A stretch of DNA of 27,724 nucleotides from an uncultured Ruminococcus sp. (GTDB taxonomy: Bacteria; Bacillota; Clostridia; Oscillospirales; CAG-272), in contig CACYWX010000002.1 in the NCBI GenBank assembly GCA_902778205.1, forward strand, positions 1-27,724, written 5' to 3'. This document shows positions 1-7,259 of the stretch, piece by piece. The notes under the pieces were generated by a model. It was not told where the DNA came from and did not search any database. It saw only the letters and a program-made list of their open reading frames with translations. The translations under genes and the position numbers were made by a program. Position 1 is the first letter of the stretch. The number at the start of each line of letters is the position of its first letter.

Positions 1-26
1 CGCGCGCGCCCTTTTCCCGCCGAAAG

Positions 27-52
27 AAAAAAAGCCGGACGAGACCCCCGGC
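27..52 (-). terminator. possible intrinsic terminator, minus strand
   Basis: Read on the minus strand, a 5-bp GC stem (GCCGG/CCGGC) with a 9-nt loop is followed directly by seven T residues. It lies beyond the stronger hairpin at 147-187 and may be a backup stop for the leftward operon. The stem is short, so support is moderate. Confidence 0.45.
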
Positions 53-146
53 GGGGAGACACGAAAACCCCGGTTCGTTGTGGTATATATGGAAAAACTG
101 CTCGGGAGCGGGAACGAGCGTTCCTGAAAACCGACACAGAACGCAG

Positions 147-187
147 AAAACGCCGTGATGCCCGCGCAGGAGCAAACACGGCGTTTT
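147..187 (-). terminator. hairpin ending the leftward nine-gene operon
   Basis: A perfect 11-bp inverted repeat (147-157 with 177-187, AAAACGCCGTG/CACGGCGTTTT) encloses a 19-nt loop, 12 bp past the stop codon of the methyltransferase gene. The A/T-rich outer ends give four T residues on the 3' side in either direction, so it could stop transcription from both sides. Positions 53-146 hold no gene; a small hairpin at 111-124 (GGAAC/GTTCC) is the only other structure seen there. Confidence 0.6.
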
Positions 188-199
188 GGTTTGGCAGAA

Positions 200-1006
200 T
201 CACTTCTGCACCCCGAAGAGATCCTCCCGGTAGGCGGACAGATATTCGATGCAGTATTCGTCGATCCCGAGAAGCGCTTCCGCCGCGTAGACGCCGCCGA
301 GCATGTCGCGGTTGAGCGGGTCCATGATCGCGCTGTCCATGCCGTTCATCATCGCGCCGATCAGAAACGCGTGATTCAGCGTCTTCCGGCTCGGCAGACC
401 GTGGGAAATGTTGGACAGGCCGCTGATGATGTGGGCGTCCGGGTATTCCTCCCGGATTTTGCGGGACGCGCCGATGAAGTTCAGAAAGCTGTCGGGCGAG
501 GTGGCAACCGTAAATACCAGAGGATCAAAGTACAGCCGGTCCATGGAGACGCCGATCTCCGCCGCCCTCTCCACGATCCGGTGAAAGCTCTCCATCCGCT
601 TCTCCACCGTCTCCGGCATGCCGGTCTCGTCCAAGAGGAGCGCGATGACTCCCCATCCCTTCTCTCCGCTGACTGCCGGGAGGATCTTTTCGATTTTGTC
701 CCCTTCGAGGGAGACCGAATTGATGATGCCCGGGTTTTTGCAGAGGGGAAGGCACGCGAGGATGGTGTCGGGATTCGGGCTGTCGAGGCTGAACCGCACG
801 TCGGGGTGATCGGTTTGAATGAGGTCGATCATCCAGCCGAGGACGTCCGCGTCCCCTTCCGGCACCCCGGAGCAGATGTCGAGGTAATCCGCCCGGCTGT
901 CGAGCTGGCGCGAAGCAAGGCCGCGGATGAACGCCCCGTCCCGGTTCCGGATCGCCTCCGCCACGGATTTGATGGCTCCGTTCAGTTTTTCTCCGATGAT
1001 CAGCAT
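200..1006 (-). CDS. methyltetrahydrofolate:corrinoid methyltransferase (AcsE/MtgA-like)
   Basis: 268-residue single-domain TIM barrel of the dihydropteroate-synthase-like superfamily, the length usual for AcsE and MtgA enzymes. These move a methyl group between methyl-THF and the cobalt of a corrinoid protein in the cytoplasm. Folate-pocket residues can be placed: Asp75 in SLDSPNPD, Asn96 in INSVS, Asp161 in FDPLV and Asn199 in GLSNISHG. They fall at or within one position of the residues known from the Moorella AcsE enzyme. The ATG follows AGGAG on the minus strand. It is the last gene of the run, 58 bp after etfA. No corrinoid protein gene is in the window, so the partner and the direction (methyl delivery to a corrinoid, or methyl entry into the folate pool) are open. 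A plain folate-biosynthesis DHPS is unlikely given the GLSN motif and neighbours. Confidence 0.88.
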   Translation of the reverse strand: MLIIGEKLNGAIKSVAEAIRNRDGAFIRGLASRQLDSRADYLDICSGVPEGDADVLGWMIDLIQTDHPDVRFSLDSPNPDTILACLPLCKNPGIINSVSLEGDKIEKILPAVSGEKGWGVIALLLDETGMPETVEKRMESFHRIVERAAEIGVSMDRLYFDPLVFTVATSPDSFLNFIGASRKIREEYPDAHIISGLSNISHGLPSRKTLNHAFLIGAMMNGMDSAIMDPLNRDMLGGVYAAEALLGIDEYCIEYLSAYREDLFGVQK

Positions 1007-1064
1007 GGCAACTCTCCTTGTTTGATTTCATTTGGTATTTGGTGAAAGACGGAGGAACCGGGGC

Positions 1065-2084
1065 TTATGCGCGTTCGTCCAGCTCCTTCATGACCGCGGG
1101 GATGATGGCAAAGAGATCGCCCTTGACCGCGATGTCCGCGAGCTTCATCATGGGCGTCGTGTCGTCGATGTCGATGGCGATGATGGTTTTGCAGGACTGC
1201 ATGCCGATCAGGTGCTGGATCTGGCCCGAGATCCCGCAGGCGATGTACACGTCCGTCTGCACCGTCGCGCCGGTCTGCCCGATCTGATGCGGATACGCGA
1301 TCCAGCCGTTGTCCACCGCCGCGCGGCTCGCTCCCACCGCCCCTCCGATCCGGTTTGCGAACGCCTCAAGCAGCTTAAATCCTTCCGGCCCCTTCATGGC
1401 GCGGCCCCCGGCGACGATGATCCGGGCGTCGCTGAGATTGACCGTCGCCTCGTGCCGCTCGATGGTCCCGAGGATCTCCTTGACGTTCAGGGCGTCCTCC
1501 GGCCTCACGGTCTCGCGGATGATCTCTCCCTTCCGGCCCACCTCCGGCTCGGGCATCGGCATCACGCGCGGCCGCACCGTCGCCATCTGAGGCCGGTATT
1601 CCCCGCTGCGGATGGTCGCCATGATGTTGCCGCCGAACGCGGGACGGGTCTGGAGCAGATCGCCGTTCTCCGTATCGATCTCAAGTCCCGTGCAGTCCGC
1701 CGTGAGTCCGGTGCGGATTTTGCCCGCAAGACGGGGGACGAGCGCGCGCCCTCTGCTTGTGGCGGCACAGAGAACGATCTCGGGGCGGTATTTCTTCACA
1801 AGCCTCTCGAGGATATGGCATTCCAGCTCGTCGTTGAACGCCCGGAGCCGTTCGTCGTCCACGGCGATGATCTTATCCGCGCCGCAGGCAAAGAGAGATT
1901 CAAGATTCCCGCCGATCCCATGGCCGAGCGCGACAGTCCAGACCTCGCATCCCCGCTCTCTGGAGAGTTTCCGCGCCGCGCCGAGAAGCTCATAGGAGAC
2001 CGGATGGACCGCGCCGCCCGTGCACTCCGAAATCGTCCAGACGTTCTTGTATGTCTTTCTGTCCAGTTCGTCAAGTACTTTCAT
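1065..2084 (-). CDS. etfA: electron transfer flavoprotein alpha subunit
   Basis: 339 residues, the full length for EtfA without an extra ferredoxin domain. The C-terminal FAD-binding domain is intact: AGGRAMKGPEGF (225-236), GASRAAVDNGW (251-261), QIGQTGATV (267-275), IACGISGQIQHLIGM (281-295) and the DIDDTTPMMKLADIAV stretch (305-320). TRPAFGGNIMATI (146-158) is the domain II motif seen in clostridial EtfA proteins. EtfA pairs with EtfB as a soluble flavin heterodimer that passes electrons between a dehydrogenase and another carrier. GGAGG sits just upstream of the ATG and the gap to etfB is 12 bp, so the subunits are made together. No acyl-CoA dehydrogenase is adjacent, and the nearest redox enzyme is methylene-THF reductase. 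Confidence 0.95.
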   Translation of the reverse strand: MKVLDELDRKTYKNVWTISECTGGAVHPVSYELLGAARKLSRERGCEVWTVALGHGIGGNLESLFACGADKIIAVDDERLRAFNDELECHILERLVKKYRPEIVLCAATSRGRALVPRLAGKIRTGLTADCTGLEIDTENGDLLQTRPAFGGNIMATIRSGEYRPQMATVRPRVMPMPEPEVGRKGEIIRETVRPEDALNVKEILGTIERHEATVNLSDARIIVAGGRAMKGPEGFKLLEAFANRIGGAVGASRAAVDNGWIAYPHQIGQTGATVQTDVYIACGISGQIQHLIGMQSCKTIIAIDIDDTTPMMKLADIAVKGDLFAIIPAVMKELDERA

Positions 2085-2096
2085 TCCGTCCCCTCC

Positions 2097-2885
2097 TCAC
2101 AGCAATCCGCGGCCGGTCAGCTCGCCGACGAGCGCTTTCGCTGCTTCCGGGGCAGCTCCGCCGATCTTCACGGTGACGGTGTTCCGCACGGCGGGAGGTT
2201 CCGTCTTCACGACCCGCGTGGGGGAGGCGTTCAGGCCGATCAGATCCGGATCCGCTCCGATGTCCCCGGGCCCCCAGACCGTGATTTCCGCCCTCCTCGC
2301 CTTCCTCGCGTTTTTCAGCGTGGGGACGCGCGGCTCGTTGATGTCCTTCAGTACGGTAAGCAGCGCGGGCAGCTTCAGCCGCAGCAAATCAGACCCGTTC
2401 TCGGTCATACGGGAGACCGTGACGGCGTCCGGGGAGATCTTTTCCACCTTTGAAACGTTTGCGGCCTGCATGAGATCCAGCTGGGCGGCGATCCCGGGGC
2501 CGACCTGCGCCGTATCCCCGTCGACTGCCTGTTTGCCGCAGAAGATCAGATCGACCCCGCCGATGGCTTCGATCGCCCGCGAGAGCGCGTAGCTTGTCGC
2601 CCACGTATCAGAGCCGGCAAACTCCCTGCCGCAGAGCAGAAACGCCCGGTCCGCTCCCATGGACAGCGCTTCGGTCAGGACGTTTTTCGCGCTCTCCGGC
2701 CCCATCGACAGCACAGAGACCTCGCCGCCGGCCTTTTCGCGGATGCGGATCGCCTCTTCGAGCGCGTACAGGTCGAAGGGGTTCAGGACCGATTTTGTCC
2801 CCTCCCGGATGATCCGCTTGGTCTCGGGATCGATCTTTGCGTCGGTCGTCGCGGGGACCTGCTTGACACAAACCACGATTTTCAT
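2097..2885 (-). CDS. etfB: electron transfer flavoprotein beta subunit
   Basis: 262 residues starting MKIVVCVKQVPATTD, the classic EtfB N-terminus. The frame is open further upstream, but this ATG is chosen because it follows AGGAGG and overlaps the TGA of the reductase gene by 4 bp (ATGA), implying translational coupling. NPFDLYALE (35-43), MGPESAKNVLTEALSMGAD (61-79) and GKQAVDGDTAQVGP (117-130) are visible. The last motif resembles that of EtfB proteins from electron-bifurcating complexes such as butyryl-CoA dehydrogenase/Etf. Classical respiratory ETFs, which bind AMP there, usually have a DDDCNQTGQ-like sequence. This suggests a second FAD in the beta subunit and possible NADH-driven bifurcation, but that is inference. 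Confidence 0.95.
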   Translation of the reverse strand: MKIVVCVKQVPATTDAKIDPETKRIIREGTKSVLNPFDLYALEEAIRIREKAGGEVSVLSMGPESAKNVLTEALSMGADRAFLLCGREFAGSDTWATSYALSRAIEAIGGVDLIFCGKQAVDGDTAQVGPGIAAQLDLMQAANVSKVEKISPDAVTVSRMTENGSDLLRLKLPALLTVLKDINEPRVPTLKNARKARRAEITVWGPGDIGADPDLIGLNASPTRVVKTEPPAVRNTVTVKIGGAAPEAAKALVGELTGRGLL

Positions 2886-3697
2886 GCGCGCTCCCTCCTC
2901 TCCGCCGCCATTTCTTCGATCACCGGGTACTGCGTCTTGAAGCCGAGGAGGGAGAGATAGAATCCGCACCCCGGGTACAGTCCGCGAAGCGCTTCAAGCG
3001 TCCCGATCGGATCGAACGCCGCGTCCTCCGGAATGGGATAGCCCACGACGTCCGAGAGCAGGAACAGCTTTTTCGACATCCACGCCTCGACGGTCACGGG
3101 CAGATCGGGGTATTCCGCGAGAAGCCGGTCCACCACGGCGTTTTGTTCGATGATCGGCTGCGTGATGACAAAAGAGGCGCCCGCGTCGAGCTTTCGGTTC
3201 AGCTTGTCGAATTCATGTTCTTCCGGTTCGTAGGGGTTGAAGGCGATCCCGACCTCAAAGGACGGATAATGCTTTCGGATGTACCGCGTCAACTCCACGG
3301 AGGTGACCGAGGCTGTTCCTTCCGCCTCCACGTCCGCGGGTTTCAGCTTCGGGAGCCGGGGAGAGCCGTCCCCGCTGATGGCGAGGATCGAAGTGATTCC
3401 CAGTTTTTCGCAGGATTCAAGGATCTCGTCGAGGTTCCGTTTCGTGTGGAAGGTGTTGAGATGGATCAAAACCTGATCCGGGCGCGGGCGGAGTCCGAGT
3501 TCCTCGATGCATTCGTGTCCCTGAAACGCCAGAAGCCCCATCGCGTTGTCGGTGATCGAAGCGGTGAATCCGCTGTCCATCACCCTCTCGAACTTGGACG
3601 CGAACAGTTCGAGGTCTTCTTCCAGTTTCAGAGAATCCTGCTTCGGCGGGATGATCTCGACGTGAAAGCCGGGCGGTGCGCCTTTTGTGAATGCCAT
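2882..3697 (-). CDS. methylenetetrahydrofolate reductase, MetF-type
   Basis: 271-residue TIM-barrel flavoenzyme. Family marks are EIIPPK with the conserved Glu14 (residues 14-19), ITDN (48-51), HLNTFHTKRN (79-88), ISGDGSP with Asp110 (107-113) and a later FVITQPI with the expected Gln. It interconverts 5,10-methylene-THF and 5-methyl-THF in the cytoplasm using FAD. Acetogen enzymes often pair with the zinc/FeS subunit MetV, and no MetV-like gene is in the window. The next genes downstream, overlapping by 4 bp, are etfB and etfA, followed by a methyl-THF methyltransferase, so an ETF is the likely redox partner. The start has only a weak ribosome binding site (AGG, 7 nt upstream), and no promoter was found in the 124-bp gap before it. 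Annotation as a generic metF for methionine synthesis is possible but fits the neighbours less well. Confidence 0.87.
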   Translation of the reverse strand: MAFTKGAPPGFHVEIIPPKQDSLKLEEDLELFASKFERVMDSGFTASITDNAMGLLAFQGHECIEELGLRPRPDQVLIHLNTFHTKRNLDEILESCEKLGITSILAISGDGSPRLPKLKPADVEAEGTASVTSVELTRYIRKHYPSFEVGIAFNPYEPEEHEFDKLNRKLDAGASFVITQPIIEQNAVVDRLLAEYPDLPVTVEAWMSKKLFLLSDVVGYPIPEDAAFDPIGTLEALRGLYPGCGFYLSLLGFKTQYPVIEEMAAERRERA

Positions 3698-3821
3698 AAT
3701 GAACCTGTGCCGTGCGGCTGCGGCGAACTCTGACGGATCGTTTGAAAGAATGAGACGGATGCCGCGGAATTTTCCGTTTCATGGAACGCGCTTTGGAAGA
3801 TGCGGGCGGACAGGTTCGTTT

Positions 3822-4604
3822 TTACAGAGCGGAGCGGAAGGCGCCCACCGTTCTTCCCGCAAGATCGTTCACGACCTCCCCCGCGATGATCAATCCGGCA
3901 ACGGAAGGAACGAACGCCGTCGATCCCGGGATGTCCCTCCGCTGGGTGCACTTTCTGGCGGTCCCCGGAGGACAGATACAGTGCTGACGGCAGCTGATGG
4001 ACATATCCTCAAGCGGTCTCTTCGGCTTTTCCTTTGAGTAAACCACTTTCAGCGAGTCGATGCCCCTCTTCCTGCATTCGATCCGCATCACGCGCGCAAG
4101 CGGGCAGACAGAGGTCTCATAGATGTCGGCGACTTCGAACAGCGAAGCGTTTACCTTGTTCCCCGCCCCCATGGAAGAGATGACCGGGACCGCCGCTTCC
4201 TTCGCTTTCATGACGATCGCGAGCTTTCCCGAAATCGTATCGATCGCGTCGACGACGTAGTCGTACTCCCGAAAATCAAACTGATCCTCCGTTTCCGGGA
4301 GGAAAAAGGTCTTGTGGGTCCGGACTTCGCAGGCGGGATTGATTTCCCGGATCCGCTCTTCCGCAGCGTCCACTTTGTAATGTCCGACCGTCTTCCGGGT
4401 GGCGAGGATTTGCCGGTTGAGGTTTGTCAGGCATACCTTGTCGTCGTCGATCAGATCGAGCGCGCCGATCCCGGACCGGGCAAGGGCTTCGACCGCATAT
4501 CCGCCGACGCCGCCGATCCCGAATACCGCGACGCGGGAAGACGCCAGACGTTCCATCGTCTCCGCGCCGTAGAGCAACTGTGTTCTTGAAAACTGATTCA
4601 GCAT
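3822..4604 (-). CDS. tcdA: TcdA/CsdL-like tRNA threonylcarbamoyladenosine dehydratase (ThiF/E1 family)
   Basis: 260-residue E1-like adenylating enzyme. The N-terminal Rossmann fold reads FGIGGVGGYAVEALARSG (about 28-45), followed by DDDKVCLTNLNRQ and DAIDTISGK, the ATP-binding and activation motifs of the ThiF/MoeB superfamily. The C-terminal part has the TcdA signature SSMGAGNKVN, a cysteine-rich CRQHCICPPGT segment and PGSTAFVPSVAGL. TcdA cyclises t6A37 in ANN-decoding tRNAs to ct6A using ATP. The start is 1 bp past the stop of the DUF2318 gene, so it is translated as part of that run. Its job is not obviously tied to the operon's redox theme. Other E1-like sulfur carriers are less likely because no ThiS/MoaD-like partner is nearby. 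Confidence 0.85.
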   Translation of the reverse strand: MLNQFSRTQLLYGAETMERLASSRVAVFGIGGVGGYAVEALARSGIGALDLIDDDKVCLTNLNRQILATRKTVGHYKVDAAEERIREINPACEVRTHKTFFLPETEDQFDFREYDYVVDAIDTISGKLAIVMKAKEAAVPVISSMGAGNKVNASLFEVADIYETSVCPLARVMRIECRKRGIDSLKVVYSKEKPKRPLEDMSISCRQHCICPPGTARKCTQRRDIPGSTAFVPSVAGLIIAGEVVNDLAGRTVGAFRSAL

Positions 4605-4605
4605 A

Positions 4606-5124
4606 TCATTCTCCCTGACCTGCAGAGCGGCCCGTCGGACCTGCCCATGAAAGGAAGGCCGGTCTCATCTCATCGAAGGAAGCGGTGGGGACCGTGATCT
4701 CATCGTCACCGATCACAATGCCGGCGACAGGCCACGGGTTGCACCCTCCGTGCGTGATGCCGACCTCTTCCGGCGCGAACGTAAACCCGCAGTTGGCGCA
4801 TTCGAGAAGTTCGCCGTTCTGCCGGTAATACGCCTTCGGGGAGGGGGAACAGCTCTGACAGGTGTTGAAGGCCGCGTGCACTTTGCCGCCCCCGTCCCGC
4901 AGGGCGACCAGCTGGACCGTAACCCCGTCGGCGTTGTAGTTGAAAAATCCTGCCGTCTGCGCAATGCCTTCTGTTGGGATCGTCACCGTTTCGCCGTCCG
5001 CGTTCAACTCGCTGAACGCCGCAGCCTCCGCGCCTGTGTCCTTTGCGCCGCCCGAGCAGGCCGGCAGAAGGGCGCAGAGCAGGGCGAGCAGGACCGTACA
5101 AATCCGGTTCTTTCCGTTTTTCAT
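4606..5124 (-). CDS. DUF2318-domain lipoprotein
   Basis: 172 residues from the chosen ATG: a basic start, a hydrophobic run and a lipobox LPAC, so a lipoprotein outside the membrane. The mature part carries the DUF2318 pattern: FNTCQSC, then LLECANC, then THGGCNP. These five cysteines and a histidine could hold iron, copper or a cluster; the exact ligand is not established. The frame stays open to an ATG at 5184 that overlaps the upstream stop (ATGA). That longer form would put 20 polar residues before the signal peptide, so the internal ATG pair at 5124-5127, preceded by a weak AGAGAAAG, is preferred. The partner is probably the SafE-like protein encoded just upstream in the same operon, suggesting a metal or thiol trafficking pair. 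Confidence 0.8.
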   Translation of the reverse strand: MKNGKNRICTVLLALLCALLPACSGGAKDTGAEAAAFSELNADGETVTIPTEGIAQTAGFFNYNADGVTVQLVALRDGGGKVHAAFNTCQSCSPSPKAYYRQNGELLECANCGFTFAPEEVGITHGGCNPWPVAGIVIGDDEITVPTASFDEMRPAFLSWAGPTGRSAGQGE

Positions 5125-5180
5125 CATGGCTTTCTCTGGTATCAAGTTCCCGCTGCCCGACAGAGCCGCGCGGATTCTCC

Positions 5181-6494
5181 TCATTTGAAACAGTCCGGAT
5201 CGTCAACGACCCGGATGTGGTTCCGGATCATATTCATCCAGCACGAATAGACGTAGTCCCCTTCTTTTTCCGGCAAAAACTCAATGATGTTGTCCCCCGG
5301 GATGAGCTTCACGTCAAAGCCGAAGTCGCGGCTGACGATTTCATTGTTGCACCCGGTGATCTTCCCGGCGTCCGCGTGAACGACGATCCGCGCCGGGACG
5401 CCTTTCCGCACGACGATGTCGGCATAGGAATCAAATTCCAGATCGAACCGGGCCGTCTGGACACCGTCCTCCCCCATGACCGCGGCGATCCCGTCGTATC
5501 GGGGGGAAAAGAAACCCGTCACGTCGACGCCGAGCGAGGAAAGGCCCCGGACAAGCATCGACAGGGAAAGGAGCACCATGAGCACCGCGGCGATCTTGCC
5601 GAACGAGATCTTCGCCTTTCCCTTCGCCAGGTTCAGCGCCGCGCCCGCCGTCAGCATCAGCGGGACGGTCCCAAGCGCGAACAGGGCCATCGAGAGTGCG
5701 CCCTTTATGAAACTGCCCGTAGACAGCGCGTAGATCTGCATGGCCTGAAGAGGTCCGCAGGGCATGAGGCCGTTCAACAGCCCGATCACGAACGCGCCCC
5801 TCCTCTTACCCCTCGCGCGGATCTCGAAGAAGCGCGGGAGGCGGAAGGAGAGGAGCCCGAGCATCGAGAGCGACATGAAGAACATCACGAGGGCCGCCGT
5901 GAGGATAACGACGCCGCGCAGGGTCATACTGACGCTGAACACACTGCCCGCCAGCCCCGCCAGACCGCCGACTGCCGTATAGGAGATCACGCGCCCGGCG
6001 TTGTAGAGAAGCGGACGCCCGATACTCCGCGGGGATCCGGATTCATAGGAGGCGAAAATCCCGATCGCGCCGCACATGCTGATGCAGTGGACGCTTGTGA
6101 GAATGCCCGTGACGAAGAGCATCCCGTAGGAGAGAGAACTGTCAACAGCGGGGATCGCATGAAAGACGTTGTAGCCGAAAACCAGCCGCAAAACGAAGGC
6201 GAAGAGCAGGATCAGGGCGGCGATCAGAAGAAATTCGGTCCATCGGACGGTCCGCGCGGCAACTCGCCGATCCTCGGAGATCTTTGTCTCATCCGTATCG
6301 TATCCGACGCGGCGAACGGCTTCCACGATCTCGGCGTGCACGGGAAGAAATTCCCCCGTGATCTGTGCGATATTGTTCCGTATGGATACGCGCTCAATGC
6401 CGTGAACGGCTTCGAGCGCGCGCGTGATCGTCTCGACACAGTGTTCGCAATAGATCCCGTCTATCCGGACAAACAGTTTTTGCTTCATACGCAC
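5181..6494 (-). CDS. HMA-SafE/TauE-like membrane protein with C-terminal cupredoxin-like domain
   Basis: 437 residues in three parts. Residues 5-70 form a heavy-metal-associated domain with GIYCEHC (Cys16, Cys19). Residues about 88-318 form a multi-helix SafE/UreH/DsbD-like transporter with SVHCISMCG (Cys137, Cys141) and NGLMPCGPLQ (Cys246). Residues about 345-430 form a cupredoxin-like domain with GCNNE (Cys382) and YSCWMNM (Cys418, Met420, Met422). This order is known in Bacillota and is usually linked to copper or thiol-electron traffic across the membrane. The start is GTG, chosen because GAGG lies 7 nt upstream; an ATG two codons later is possible. It begins 9 bp after the esterase stop. 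A sulfite exporter function, implied by the family name, is not supported by anything seen. Confidence 0.86.
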   Translation of the reverse strand: MRMKQKLFVRIDGIYCEHCVETITRALEAVHGIERVSIRNNIAQITGEFLPVHAEIVEAVRRVGYDTDETKISEDRRVAARTVRWTEFLLIAALILLFAFVLRLVFGYNVFHAIPAVDSSLSYGMLFVTGILTSVHCISMCGAIGIFASYESGSPRSIGRPLLYNAGRVISYTAVGGLAGLAGSVFSVSMTLRGVVILTAALVMFFMSLSMLGLLSFRLPRFFEIRARGKRRGAFVIGLLNGLMPCGPLQAMQIYALSTGSFIKGALSMALFALGTVPLMLTAGAALNLAKGKAKISFGKIAAVLMVLLSLSMLVRGLSSLGVDVTGFFSPRYDGIAAVMGEDGVQTARFDLEFDSYADIVVRKGVPARIVVHADAGKITGCNNEIVSRDFGFDVKLIPGDNIIEFLPEKEGDYVYSCWMNMIRNHIRVVDDPDCFK

Positions 6495-6503
6495 ACCATC
6501 GCC

Positions 6504-7259
6504 TCAGCCCCAGTACCCGTCCTCCGCCAGACTCCGGAAGAAATACGGCAGCTGCTTCTGCCACCAGACCCAGTCGTGGGAGACGTCGCTTCCCCAGAGA
6601 TCCGTCCAGTGGGGGATGTCTTTTTCATTGAGGATCCGGTCCAGCTCGAGCGTTCCGGCGAGAAGATCCTCCTCCCACGCGCCCTGTCCGCAGCAGAGGA
6701 TGATCCGGCCGCGGCGGTAGAGTTCCATCCAGGGGTGATCCGCGGGCATATTCGGCAAGAAGTGGATCGGGGAGTTTGCGTAGACGGTCTCATCCATGTA
6801 ATCACCGAAGAAATACTGTGCGTTGAAAAGGCCGCTCAGGCTGATCACGGCGTCGAAGAGATCGGGCCGGCGGAAAAAGAAATTGCCCGCGTGAACGCCG
6901 CCCATGCTGCACCCGCAGACGAGCGTCCCCTTTCCTTCCACCGCGAAGGCGGGCAGAAGCTCGTCCGTCACATACCGGAACCACCGCTCCTGCAGCGCGA
7001 TCCGCTCCCGGGGATCTCCGTCCGACCGGGACCAGGTCTCCCCGTCGATGCCGTCCGCGCAGACAAGGCGGATCTTTCCGGATTCGATCCACGGCGCGAC
7101 GCTCTCCGCCATGCCGAAATTCCCGAAATCGTAAAACCGCCCATTCTGCGGCGGGAACGCGATACAGAGTCTCTCCGCCTCCCCCTCTCCCGCGAACACT
7201 GCGCATTCCATGTCCCGCCCGAGGATGGGGCTGAAGCGTTTCGGATACTCCTCCCTCAT
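6504..7259 (-). CDS. esterase-like alpha/beta hydrolase
   Basis: 251 residues from the ATG that overlaps the upstream ATP-grasp stop by 4 bp (ATGA), with GGGAG 8 nt before it; the frame is open for 41 more codons but that extension looks non-coding. The nucleophile elbow is GCSMGG, followed by RRPDLFDAVISLSG, and a C-terminal LWGSDVSHDWVWW supplies a plausible catalytic Asp/His. This fits the esterase D/putative-esterase family (Pfam PF00756 type). No signal peptide is visible, so it should act in the cytoplasm. The overlap with an ATP-grasp ligase suggests the two act on related molecules, for example one forming and one cleaving an acyl link, but the substrate is unknown. Confidence 0.8.
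   Translation of the reverse strand: MREEYPKRFSPILGRDMECAVFAGEGEAERLCIAFPPQNGRFYDFGNFGMAESVAPWIESGKIRLVCADGIDGETWSRSDGDPRERIALQERWFRYVTDELLPAFAVEGKGTLVCGCSMGGVHAGNFFFRRPDLFDAVISLSGLFNAQYFFGDYMDETVYANSPIHFLPNMPADHPWMELYRRGRIILCCGQGAWEEDLLAGTLELDRILNEKDIPHWTDLWGSDVSHDWVWWQKQLPYFFRSLAEDGYWG

Noticed and set aside
16..55. CCCGCCG/CGGCGGG inverted repeat as a terminator
   Set aside because: No T-run on the 3' side in either direction; the shorter overlapping stem at 34-52 with seven T residues is the better candidate.
200..1006. folate-biosynthesis dihydropteroate synthase (folP)
   Set aside because: The fold is shared, but DSPNPD, GLSNISHG and the reductase/Etf context point to a methyl-THF:corrinoid methyltransferase.
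3698..3821. a promoter for the reductase-Etf genes
   Set aside because: No pair of boxes near consensus with 16-18 bp spacing was found; co-transcription from 8525 is simpler.
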